From Colius striatus (lineage: Eukaryota; Chordata; Aves; Coliiformes; Coliidae): a DNA stretch of 64,000 nt. Position numbers and translations under genes: made by a program. Location: contig NC_084781.1 in assembly GCF_028858725.1 (NCBI RefSeq), positions 2,054,513-2,118,512 of the forward strand. Reading direction: 5' to 3'. This document shows, one piece after another, positions 1 to 9,400 of this stretch. Below the pieces are notes generated by a model. The model searched no databases. It had not been told where the DNA came from and saw only the letters and a list, made by a program, of their open reading frames with translations. The first letter of the stretch is position 1; each line of letters starts with the position of its first letter.

Positions 1-689
1 GTAAGTGTGCAGAGGGGGAATGGGGCTCTGGGCAAAGAAAGGGCAGCTTGCATTGCTGAGGGTGTGCTGTGTAGAGAAGAAGAGTCTGGGGATGCAGGTA
101 ATAAGAGGTTTAACAAGGCCAAGGGCTGGGTGTTGCACTTGGGCCTCACCAACCCTTGGTAATACGACAGGCTGGGGCAGAGGGACTGGAGAATACAGAG
201 GGGAAGGGCCTGGGGAGGGGTTGGATCAGCACTGGGGGGGCAGCAGGGGCAGGGCAGGGATTGTCCCCCTGTGCTGGGCCCTGGGGAGGCTGCAGCTCCA
301 GGGCTGTGCTCAGTGCTGGGTCTCCCAAGACACTGAGGGGCTGCAGCGTGGCCAGAGCCGGGCACTGAGCTGGGGAAGGGGCTGGAGCACAAGGGGCTGG
401 GGAGGGGCTGAGGGAATGGGGGTGTTGAGCCTGGAGAAGAGGAGGCTGAGGGCAGCCAGCAGCACTCTCTGACACTCCCTGGCAGGAGGCTGCAGGGAGC
501 TGGGGCTCTGTTTCTCCTGAGTGACAGGACAAGCTCTTTCCCAGCCAAAATGACTCAGCGATTCTATGAATTACTGTTTGTATGTTGTGGCTGCTGAGGC
601 TTTCCTTTGCCTGGGGGGAAGGAAGATGGCAACAGCCACGTGTTGGAGGTCCAGGTGGGATCCATGCCCTCCCATCTCTCTTCCCCCAG
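1..689 (+). other. ST14: ST14 intron (window starts on a splice donor) with CR1 copy
   Basis: The first bases (gtaagtgtgc) match a splice donor, so the window appears to begin exactly at the end of an upstream ST14 exon. From about 100 to 545 the intron holds a CR1 fragment in + orientation, recognisable from its 'cacttgggcc', 'ggcctggagaagaggaggctgagg'-like and 'gacaggacaagc' remnants. No coding sequence is seen before the acceptor at 688-689. Confidence 0.6.
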
Positions 690-3600
690 GCTGTGCAGCA
701 GACAGCTTCAAGTGTGACAACGGGAAGTGCATCCCCCAGGCACGGCAGTGTGACGGCAAAGACGACTGCGGCGACGGCAGCGACGAGGGCAGCTGCAGCA
801 ACGGTGAGCAGGGGCTGCCTGCCATCCCCTTTTTCCCCTGGCAGTGCCCTGTGGCATGGTGAGGGATGTCCAGAAGAATTTGAAGGGCTTCCTAAATGGT
901 TCAGCCTCCCCAGAACTGGGGCTGAGCCCTCTTGCTTTGGTCCTGCCCGCAGCAGCCCGCACGACCGTGACCTGCAAGGACTACACGTACAAGTGCCGCA
1001 GCGGGCACTGCATCAGCAAACAGAACCCTGAGTGTGATGGGGAGCAGGACTGTGAGGACAGCTCTGATGAGGACAACTGTGGTGAGTGCCCTGGGGAAGA
1101 GGATACATGGATGGGCCTCTTAGAGAAACAAGCCAGGGGAGGTTGAGGTTGGAGCTGAGGCAGAACTGTTTCCCTGAGAGGGGTGTCAGCCCTGTGCCAG
1201 GCTGCCCAGGGAGCTGGGGCAGTGCCCAGCCCTGGAGGAATCCCAAAGCCCTGGAGCTGAGGTGCTGAGGGTAGTGCTGGGCTGGGCAGGGTGAAGTCAG
1301 AGCTGGGATTCCAGCAGCTTTTAAAGCTCTTTCCCAACCCAAATGATTGTGTGATCCAAGTGTGGCAGAGAGAGCCCCTGGATCTTCCTGTGTGACACCT
1401 CCATCTGCAAAGAGCCAGACTGTGTCCTTCTGCAGTTTGGGGAGTGTCTGCACTGGTCAAGAGGGCTGACACACATCACACAGGGGGTTGTCTGGGTGTT
1501 TACCAGGAAATATGTGAGCCAAGTGAGTGTTTGTGCTCCTGTGCTGATGGCATCAGCCGCCCCTGATGTGGGTGATGGGGCATTTGTAGTGGAGGAGGCA
1601 GCCCAGAGGCACCAAGGGCTTGGATGTGTTGAAGGAGACTGGGAGTGACACATCAGGGCTACCAAGGTGCTGAGGGGACTGGAGCATGTGTCAGCTGAGG
1701 AAAGGCTGTGGGACCTGGGGCTGTTCAGCCTGGAGAAGACTTAAGAGGGGTAAAAGGTGGAAGTCAAGAGGATGGGGTGACAGTGGTGGCCAGGGACAGG
1801 ACGAGGGGTGATGGGCACAAGCTGGAACACAACAAGCTCCACTGGAATAGGAGGAGCAAGTCCTTTGGTGCTGAGCTGAGGGAGCCCTGGCCCAGGCTGC
1901 CCAGGGAGGGTGTGGAGGCTCCTTCTCAGGAGGTTCCCAACCCCACCTGGACACGTTCCTGTGCCCCCTGAGCCAGGGGAACCTGCTGTAGCAGGGACTT
2001 GGGCTGGATGAGCTCTGCAGGGCCCTTCCAGCCCCCACCACTCTGGGCCTCTCTGATGCTGTGCTGTCCTTGCCCTCGCAGCCTGTGGCACTCGCTCCTA
2101 CACCAGGCAGTCTCGGATCGTGGGAGGGCAGAACTCAGACGTGGGGGAGTGGCCATGGCAGGTCAGTCTCCACGCCAGGGGCCAAGGGCACATCTGTGGG
2201 GCCTCACTGATCTCCCAGAGCTGGCTGGTGTCAGCAGCCCACTGCTTCCTGCAGCTCCAGGGCATCAGGTAGGTGTAAAACAACTTCTACAGGCCTTTGT
2301 TTCAAAAGGAGACTGCTTTCAAGAGTTTCACCTCCCCCTGGGCTTTGTTGTGTGGCTCCTGCAGGTACTCAGAGCCCAGCCTGTGGACAGTCTACCTGGG
2401 CCTGACTGACCAAGGGAGCCTCAACGGTGCCAACGTGCAGACGAGGAAAGTGAAGCGCATCATCTCCCACCCCTACTTCAACGACTACACCTACGACTAC
2501 GACATCGCCGTGCTGGAGCTGCAGAGCCCAGTCACCTTCTCCTCTGTCATCCAGCCCATCTGCCTGCCAGATGCCACCCACAACTTCCCAGTGGGCAAGG
2601 ACCTGTGGGTGACTGGATGGGGGGCGACTTCAGAAGGAGGTGAGCACCTGGGGCTTCATCATAGAGTTGTTTGGGTTGGAAAAGAGCTTGAAGCTGCTGG
2701 AGTCCGACTGCTGACCTCACCCTGCCCAGCCCAGCACTGACCCACGGCCTCAGCACCTCAGCTCCAGGGCTTTGGGATCCCTCCAGGGCTGGGCACTGCC
2801 CCAGCTCCCTGGGCAGCCTGGCACAGGGCTGACACCCCTCTCAGGGAAACAGTTCTGCCTCAGCTCCAGCCTCAACCTCCCCTGGGGCAACCTGAGGCCG
2901 TTTCCTCTGGTCCTGTCACTTATTCCTTGGGAGCAAAGTCTGAACCTCCCCTTCCCATGGCCACAACCTCCTGCCAGGTTGCTGCAGGGAGTCCCCTCAG
3001 CCTCCTTTTCTCCTGGCTAAAAGGGAGAACTGTTCCCCTTTAGGGAGCAGTGGAGGCTGCCTGGTCACAAGTTAACCCTGATCTAGGTGGGACCTGCTCT
3101 GGCAGGGGGGTTGGACTAGATGATCTCTAAAGGCCCCTTCCAAACCCCTGCCATTCTGTGATTCTAAGCACAGATTGGCTTGCCCTGAGGCTGGAATCAG
3201 ATGATGCAAAGGGAATGTCTTGGTCCTTGTGAAAGGGGGTCGTCTGCGTGGGGGTTTCCCTGACAGCTCCTCGCTCATTCAGAGCCTGGGCAAAACACAC
3301 AGGGGAGGGGAAACACTGCTTGAGAAATGCCTCCTGCTTTTACTTCCCTCCCTTTTCTCCCCTCAGGCACTGGAGCTTCCATCTTGCAGAAGGCTGAAAT
3401 CCGCCTCATCAACCAGACAGTGTGTAACCAGCTGCTGCCCGACCAGCTCACCCCCCGCATGATGTGCGTGGGCATCCTGACGGGCGGCGTGGACGCCTGC
3501 CAGGTACCTGCTGCCAGGGCTGCCCACGGCCTCACCTGCCAAGATGCAGCCTCTTCCCACTCATACTATAATGTAATCCAAACCTGGATGGGTCCTGCTT

Positions 3601-4702
3601 GGTTTGGGCACAGCTGGCGTGTGACTGAGGCTGGAAATGGTCTGAAGGTGGGAGCAGAACACCAAGCACGCCCCAGTTGGTTACTGAGGGCCTGAGGTAG
3701 CAAGGTTTAGCTTTTCCTTCTGCCACTGGGGCTCTTCATAGAATCATTTTGGTTGGAAAAGACCTTTTAAGATCATCAAGATCAGCTGCTCTCAGCCCAT
3801 GGCTCCAGCCTGGCCAGGGCCCTCTGCAGGCCCTTCCTGCCCAGCTCAGTGTCGGCACCAAAGTGAGGGTGCACTGCATCCCCTGGCCTAGATGAGTGGT
3901 AAAGATGTTAAACAGAACAAGCCCCAACACTGAACCCTGGGGGACATCACTGGGGACTGGCCAACAACTGGATTTAACTCCATTCACAGCAGCCCAGAGT
4001 GGTGGGGTGGGAAGGGCCCTGCAGAGCTCATCAACTCCCTGCTACAGCAGCTTCCCCTGGCTCAGGGGGCACAGGAACGTGTCCTGATGGGTTTGGGAAC
4101 CTCCTGAGAAGGAGCCTCCACACCCTCCCTGGGCAGCCTGGGCCAGGGCTCCCTCACCTCAGCACCAAAGGACTTTCTCCTGCTGTTGCAGTGGAACATT
4201 TTGTGTTCCAGCTGGTGTCCATCACCCCTTGTCCCATCACCCTATTTCCCCTCCTCTCTCTGGGCTCAGCCTTCCAGACAGTTTCCACCCAGTGTCCGTC
4301 CAAGCCTTGGAGGGCCACAGTGACATATGTGTGATGAAATCACTTCTTGCCATACCTGGGGGGGTTCTGTCTGATCCCTCTGCAGTGTTTCCATTTCCTC
4401 CTCCATGCAGCAAGCTGCGCTCCACAGCCACCTCAGTCCCAAAACCTCTCCCTTGGCCACACTGGGATTGATGTTTGGCATTGGCTCTTGTCGCTTTGCA
4501 GGAGGAACTGGGGCTTATTCTGCTGTTTGTTGTGTCACAGGGAGACTCTGGGGGGCCGCTGGTCAGCGTGGAGCCCAGCGGGCGCATGTTCCTGGCCGGC
4601 GTGGTGAGCTGGGGCGACGGCTGCGCGCAGAGGAACAAGCCTGGAGTGTACAGTCGCCTCACCAGCCTGCGTGGCTGGGTCAAGGAGCAGACAGGCCTTT
4701 AA
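690..4702 (+). CDS. ST14: ST14 (matriptase), 3' part: two LDLR-A modules and serine protease domain
   Basis: Type II transmembrane serine protease of epithelia, active at the cell surface. Only the C-terminal part is in the window. Exons read with consistent GT/AG sites and phases: 690-803 (LDLR-A, ending in the DxSDE acidic motif), 953-1081 (LDLR-A), 2082-2268, 2365-2639, 3367-3503 and 4541-4702. The activation site reads QSR|IVGG. The triad is complete: His in SAAHC, Asp in YDYDIAVLE, Ser in GDSGGPL. An Asp six residues before the Ser (DACQGDSGG) sets trypsin-like Arg/Lys specificity. The C-terminus EQTGL lines up with human ENTGV from memory. The transmembrane, SEA, CUB and first LDLR-A regions must lie left of the window. 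Introns contain CR1 fragments. The gene is convergent with VSIG10L2. Identity is close along the whole protease domain, so the assignment is firm. Confidence 0.93.
1128..1345 (+). mobile_element. CR1 LINE fragment
   Basis: 3' part of CR1 in + orientation inside an ST14 intron: 'ccctgagaggggtgtcagccc', 'caggctgcccaggg', then 'ctctttcccaacccaaatgattgtgtgatc' at the end. Confidence 0.8.
1655..2050 (+). mobile_element. CR1 LINE fragment
   Basis: CR1 in + orientation directly before the first protease exon of ST14. Diagnostic stretches are 'ctgttcagcctggagaagac', 'ggacaggacgaggggtgatggg' and 'gggcttggatgagctctgcagggcccttccagccccc'-like sequence at the 3' end. Confidence 0.8.
2655..3170. mobile_element. 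Two adjacent CR1 fragments in opposite orientation
   Basis: 2655 to about 3040 is CR1 in - orientation (it begins 'catagagttgtttgggttgg' and continues through 'ccctccagggctgggcact'). About 3085-3170 is a short 3'-end CR1 copy in + orientation ('ggggggttggactagatgatc'). Both are in an ST14 intron. Confidence 0.75.
3735..4235 (-). mobile_element. CR1 LINE fragments (two in tandem)
   Basis: The last ST14 intron contains a - oriented CR1 3' end ('catagaatcattttggttgg', about 3735-3985) followed by a second - oriented copy ('tggtggggtgggaagggccc', about 3990-4235). Confidence 0.78.
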
Positions 4703-4760
4703 GGACCTTTAGGCCTTTAAGGACCTTCTTTAGGCCTTTAAGGACCTTCTTTAGGGCCTT
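4693..4760 (+). repeat. 21-bp tandem triplication over the ST14 stop codon
   Basis: GGCCTTTAAGGACC occurs three times. Two full 21-bp units (4710-4730 and 4731-4751) follow a shorter first unit that contains the TAA stop (4700-4702), and a decayed fourth unit (tagggccttc) follows. The repeat starts in the last codons and runs into the 3'UTR. Confidence 0.8.
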
Positions 4761-5830
4761 CAGGGACACACTCAGACTCGTAACCACCGGCCCCGACTGA
4801 GCCGTGCGGTAGTGGCGGCTCCTCCGGGCAGAGCACGGCCCAACTGTGAACTCCAACCCTCCCTCTACCTCGCTGCCAGCACCAAGGACGACTCCTCACC
4901 AGGCAGAGCTGCTGGTTGAGTTTAGACCCTTCCATGTTCTCACCTCTCCAGGTAGAAGTTCCTTGTTTGGGGTCTGAGGAAACGTCCTTTCTGTGGCTGA
5001 AGCGGCTCCTGGGGACAACTTGAACGAGCGGAGTCATCCGAGGCACATCTCTAACTGAAGCTTCCTAATCATGCCAATAAAATCAGTAACAAAAGGAAAA
5101 GGACAAACCCTTTTGTGTTTCAGAGGCACATTTCAGTGGCACAGGTTCAAAACCAAGCTGGCACAGAAGGTTCCAAGGCCTGGGTGTGTTTGCAGCCCTG
5201 CCGTCCGCACCCTTCCTCTGCTCCTCAGCCCTGCTTGGGGGTAAAGGAGTTGGTACCATGGGGGGATGATTTTGGAGGGGGGGATCCCCTCCAGGATCCC
5301 TCCCATGGTTGTTGTCCCACACCCTGGCCTCCTCCTTCCATCCTTTGTCCAACTTGGCTGCTGGGCACAGCGAGTCCAGGGCTGTGGGACTGGAAGGGAG
5401 AAGTTTGGCTGCTGCAGGCTGTTGCTCCCCTGGAGGGAAGGGGGCAGAGCTGGAGCCCAGAGCCCAGGGGCAGCAGCACCGGCTGCCTTCATGGCTGACC
5501 CATTCTCAGCTCCTCCTGCACCATCCTCATCCTCCCAGCGAGCAGCAGGAGGCCTGAGCTGCCTTTCCTGGAGCTCACCCCTCGGCTGGGCTGTGCCTGG
5601 CAGCAGCCTCTTCCAGCCTTCTTGCTTTTTGCAAAGGAAAAAGGAACAATGTGATTTGTGACTGTGCTGATTTGATTCCCTTGTCCTGTGTAGCCCTTTC
5701 CCTTCCCCTTACAAAGAGCACACTCCAAGAGGGTTGAGTTAACCCCACTCCCCCCCTCACCCCTTCCCCCTGCCTGTAAATACATTGTTTTGTAAAACTC
5801 TGACGTGGAGAAGCTCTAATAAACTGGGAT
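4703..5830 (+). other. ST14: ST14 3'UTR with two poly(A) signals
   Basis: Sequence after the ST14 stop has no convincing reading frame and no CR1. AATAAA hexamers lie at 5076-5081 and at 5818-5823, giving candidate short (about 0.4 kb) and long (about 1.1 kb) 3'UTRs. The second is followed by a gt-rich stretch (ggctctgtggtgcttc), as expected for cleavage. Alternative use is inferred, not shown. Confidence 0.6.
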
Positions 5831-6094
5831 CTTTTCTAAGACTCTGGCTCTGTGGTGCTTCAGGGATGGTTCTGACCTGGGAGATGCTCAGGGAGGAGCT
5901 CAGCTCCAAGTAAAACCACAGAGGAGATGCTCATCTGTCCCAGCCCCAGGTACTAAAGGGGGTAGGGCAGGAGCCCAGGGATGCCCAACCAGCCCTGGCA
6001 TCCCTCCTGCCATGGGGAAGAGCGAGGGGCTGGGGGGTAGAATGGGGAAGCCCTTTGGGATGGTCTTTGTCCAGCTCTCTGTGGGGCTGGGAAT

Positions 6095-6330
6095 AGAATC
6101 ACAGAATCATTTTGGTTGGGAAAGAGCTTTAAAAGATGCTCAGTCCCAGCTCTGACTTCACTCTTCCAAGCCCAGCACTGACTCCCAGCCCTCAGCACCA
6201 CAGCTTTGGGATCCCTCCAGGACTGGGCACTCCCTGGGCAGCCTGGCACAGGGGCTGACAAACCCTCTCGGGGGGGAAAGTTCAGCCTCAGCTCCAGCCT
6301 CAACCTCCCCCCTGCCACAAAACCTCGAGG
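6095..6330 (-). mobile_element. CR1 LINE fragment between ST14 and VSIG10L2
   Basis: - oriented CR1: 'atagaatcacagaatcattt' through 'ctcagctccagcctcaacctcc'. It lies between the convergent 3' ends of the two genes. The rest of 5830-6390 shows nothing else. Confidence 0.8.
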
Positions 6331-6391
6331 TGTTGCCTTGGGCAGCGCCGCAGGAGCTGAGCTTTGGGAAACGCATCCAAGCCTTCCCGGC

Positions 6392-6397
6392 TTTATT
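6392..6397 (-). terminator. VSIG10L2: Poly(A) signal candidate for VSIG10L2
   Basis: AATAAA on the minus strand (plus strand tttatt), about 100 bp past the VSIG10L2 stop codon at 6498. Position and sequence fit a short 3'UTR. Confidence 0.5.
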
Positions 6398-6497
6398 AAG
6401 GCGAGGGGACGAGCGGGTGCTGCAGTGGCCGCGGCGCGACACGAGGGGGAGGGAAGGGGAGGAAATAAAGGGCCCGAAAGAGCATCAGCCGGTGCGG

Positions 6498-9400
6498 TCA
6501 CGGCGGAGCCGTCGCGGTGCCGGTGGGCGCGTTCAGCGGGGGCTCGTCGGGGCTGTCGGGCAGCGCTGAGAGCGGCTCTGCAAGGGGTGCGAGAGCCGCC
6601 GCTGGCACCGGGTGGGCGCCCAGCCCGCAGCCCACCCCCTCCGCGGCTGCCGTTACCTGCGCCGGGGGCTCCCGGGGCCGCCGCTGCTCCATCCTCTCCG
6701 CCTGCCGTCGCTTCGGCATCCTCCGGGGTGCCGCTGGGCCGCCGTGCGCCGGGCCCGGCCCTGCAGGGACACACGGCACATGCGGAGCGGTCTCGCAGGC
6801 GCCGGGGGTGGAGGCAGCGGGCGGGATCTGGGTACTCACGTGCGGAACAGCAGGTCGTGCAGCCCTGGGGATGGATGGATGGGCATGAGCGGTGGGCACC
6901 AGGGCCCTGGGAGTCTCACCTCACCCCCCTCAACCCCAGCACTCACGCGGGAGGGCAGCGCGGTGGTGGGCGACCCAGCGCACGGCCAGGAGAGACGCTG
7001 CGGTGGCCACCAGCATCCCTGCCACCGCGGCCCCCGTCACCGCTGGGTAGGCTTCAAAGGGAGGCTCGGCTGCAGGAGAACGGCTCCTGTCAGCCCAGGC
7101 TCCCCGGGCGGTAACGAGGCTGAGGAGGCACCTGGGGAGGAGAGGAGAGGAGAGGAGGAGGAGAGGAGAGGAGAGGAGAGGAGAGGAGAGGAGAGGAGAG
7201 GAGAGGAGAGGAGAGGAGAGGAGGAGGAGAGGAGAGGAGAGGAGAGGAGAGGAGAGGAGAGGAGAGGAGAGGAGAGGAGAGGAGAGGAGAGGAGAGGAGA
7301 GGAGAGGAGAGGAGGAGGAGAGGAGGAGGAGAGGAGAGGAGAGGAGAGGAGAGGAGAGGAGAGGAGAGGAGAGGAGAGGAGAGGAGAGGAGAGGAGAGGA
7401 GAGGAGAGGAGAGGAGAGGAGGAGGAGAGGAGAGGAGAGGAGAGGAGAGGAGAGGAGAGGAGAGGAGAGGAGAGGAGAGGAGAGGAGAGGAGAGGAGAGG
7501 AGAGGAGAGGAGAGGAGAGGAGAGGAGAGGAGAGGAGAGGAGAGGAGAGGAGAGGAGAGGAGAGGAGGAGGAGAGGAGAGGAGAGGAGAGGAGAGGAGAG
7601 GAGAGGAGAGGAGAGGAGAGGAGAGGAGAGGAGAGGAGAGGAGAGGAGAGGAGAGGAGAGGAGAGGAGAGGAGAGGAGGAGGAGAGGAGAGGAGGAGGAG
7701 AGGAGAGGAGAGGAGAGGAGAGGAGGAGGAGAGGAGGAGGAGAGGAGTGACAGGCAGCAGGGGCACCCTCAGCCAAGGCTTGGCACAGCCTCACAGAAAG
7801 CTCTGTGCCCGTTCACTCTGGAACCTGCTGCCGGGCACCTCAGCGTCTGCTCCTCAGCTGCACCCGGGCTGGCAGAACCGTTGCCCTTCTCCACTCCAAC
7901 CCTGCTCTGCCCCCCGGGGAGCAGCATCCCCCTCAAACCCCACTTCACCTGGCGTCTGCACCTCGGAGGGGTGCCCGGCCGTCCGGTGGTTGACGGCCAG
8001 GACCCTGAAGGCGTAAAGCACGGCCGGGTCCAACCCCCCCAGGCGCCGGTCGCGGAAATGGGGCTCGATGTCACCGGCGGCCGTCTCCCAGGGGCCTGGC
8101 ACCCGCCGGGGCAGTTTCTTGGCCTGACGCCGTTGCACCACGAAGCCCGTGAGGTTCCCGGCGCCCTGAGTCCGCCACTCCAGCCGCACCTCGGTGCGCG
8201 CCCGCGTGTAGCGCAGCTTGCTGATGGTGACGTTGGGGGGAGCCGGGTACCCTGAGGCAGGGAGGAAGGAGACGAGGGTCTCCCTCTCAAGCTCATCCCG
8301 GTGCCCTCCACCTCCCCTTCAGCATCCCCCTGGCCTCACGTTCCACGCGGAGGCGGACGGCGAGGCTGGCGGTGCCCACGGCGTTGGCGGCGGCGCAGCG
8401 GTAGGTCCCGCCGTCCCCAGGCCACTCGGCTTCCCGGAGCGTGAGGTTGAGCCACGTTCCTCCCCGCTCCAAGCGGTACTTGGCCAACCCCAGCGTCACC
8501 TCCCGTCCCTTTGGGTCGTACCAAGCCACGGTGGCACCCAGAGCCGCCCCGTCGCCGCGGTGCCGGCACGCCAAGCGCGCCTCGCCGCCCTCCAGCACCG
8601 CCACCTCGCTCCTCTCCACCTCCAGCGCCGGCACCTCTGCGTGGGGAGAAAAGGGGGAGACGTGAGCAACAGAAAGCTGCAGCTCCCTGTGCCCCCATCA
8701 CAGGGCTGAGCACAGCAGGGACGGCCCCAGCTTACCGAGCCGCAGGCGGCACTCGGTGCGGCTGGCCCGGAGCGGGTGGGCGGCCTGGCAGGTGAAACCC
8801 CGGCCCCTCAAACCGCTGCTGGCGGCAGGTCTCAGCACCAGGAGGGCGGTGGAGGGTGTGGGGTCACCCAAGGGGTGTCCCCCGCTGTCCCACCAGCGCA
8901 GGGTGACGGGCGGCGTGCCCCCCTCCCAGCCGCACCGCAGCATCACGTACTCGTCGCCTTTGGTGGCCGCCGCGGCGCAGGAGGGGCCGCCGGCTGGGAG
9001 CCCTGCCAAACGGGGGGCAGTTGGGGAAGGGGATGGGGGTGCCCCTTCAACCCCTCACCCCAAAAAAAGAGAGCTCTTTCCCTGCCAGGGTGTGGAGGGG
9101 CTTGGCAACACAGTGGTGCTGCGGGGAATCCCTAGTCTGGGCACAATGGGTTTGGTGGAGGTGCCAGCCAAGGGGTGGTGATGGCAGTGGGGGAGTCACC
9201 AGGGCTCGGCTGAGCCATGGATGGGGTCAGGAACGGGGTCAGGTCTTCTTTAGGAAGAGCTTTATCCCTGAGAGGGGTGTCAGCCCTGTGCCAGGCTGCC
9301 CAGGGAGCTGGGGGAGTGCCCAGCCCTGGAGGGATCCCAAAGCCGTGGAGCTGAGGTGCTGAGGCCTTGGGGTAGTGCTGGGCTGGGCAGGGTGAGGGAA

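Noticed and set aside
6612-8255. 547-codon Arg/Glu-rich frame
   Set aside because: Created by the GGAGA microsatellite; antisense to VSIG10L2 exons.
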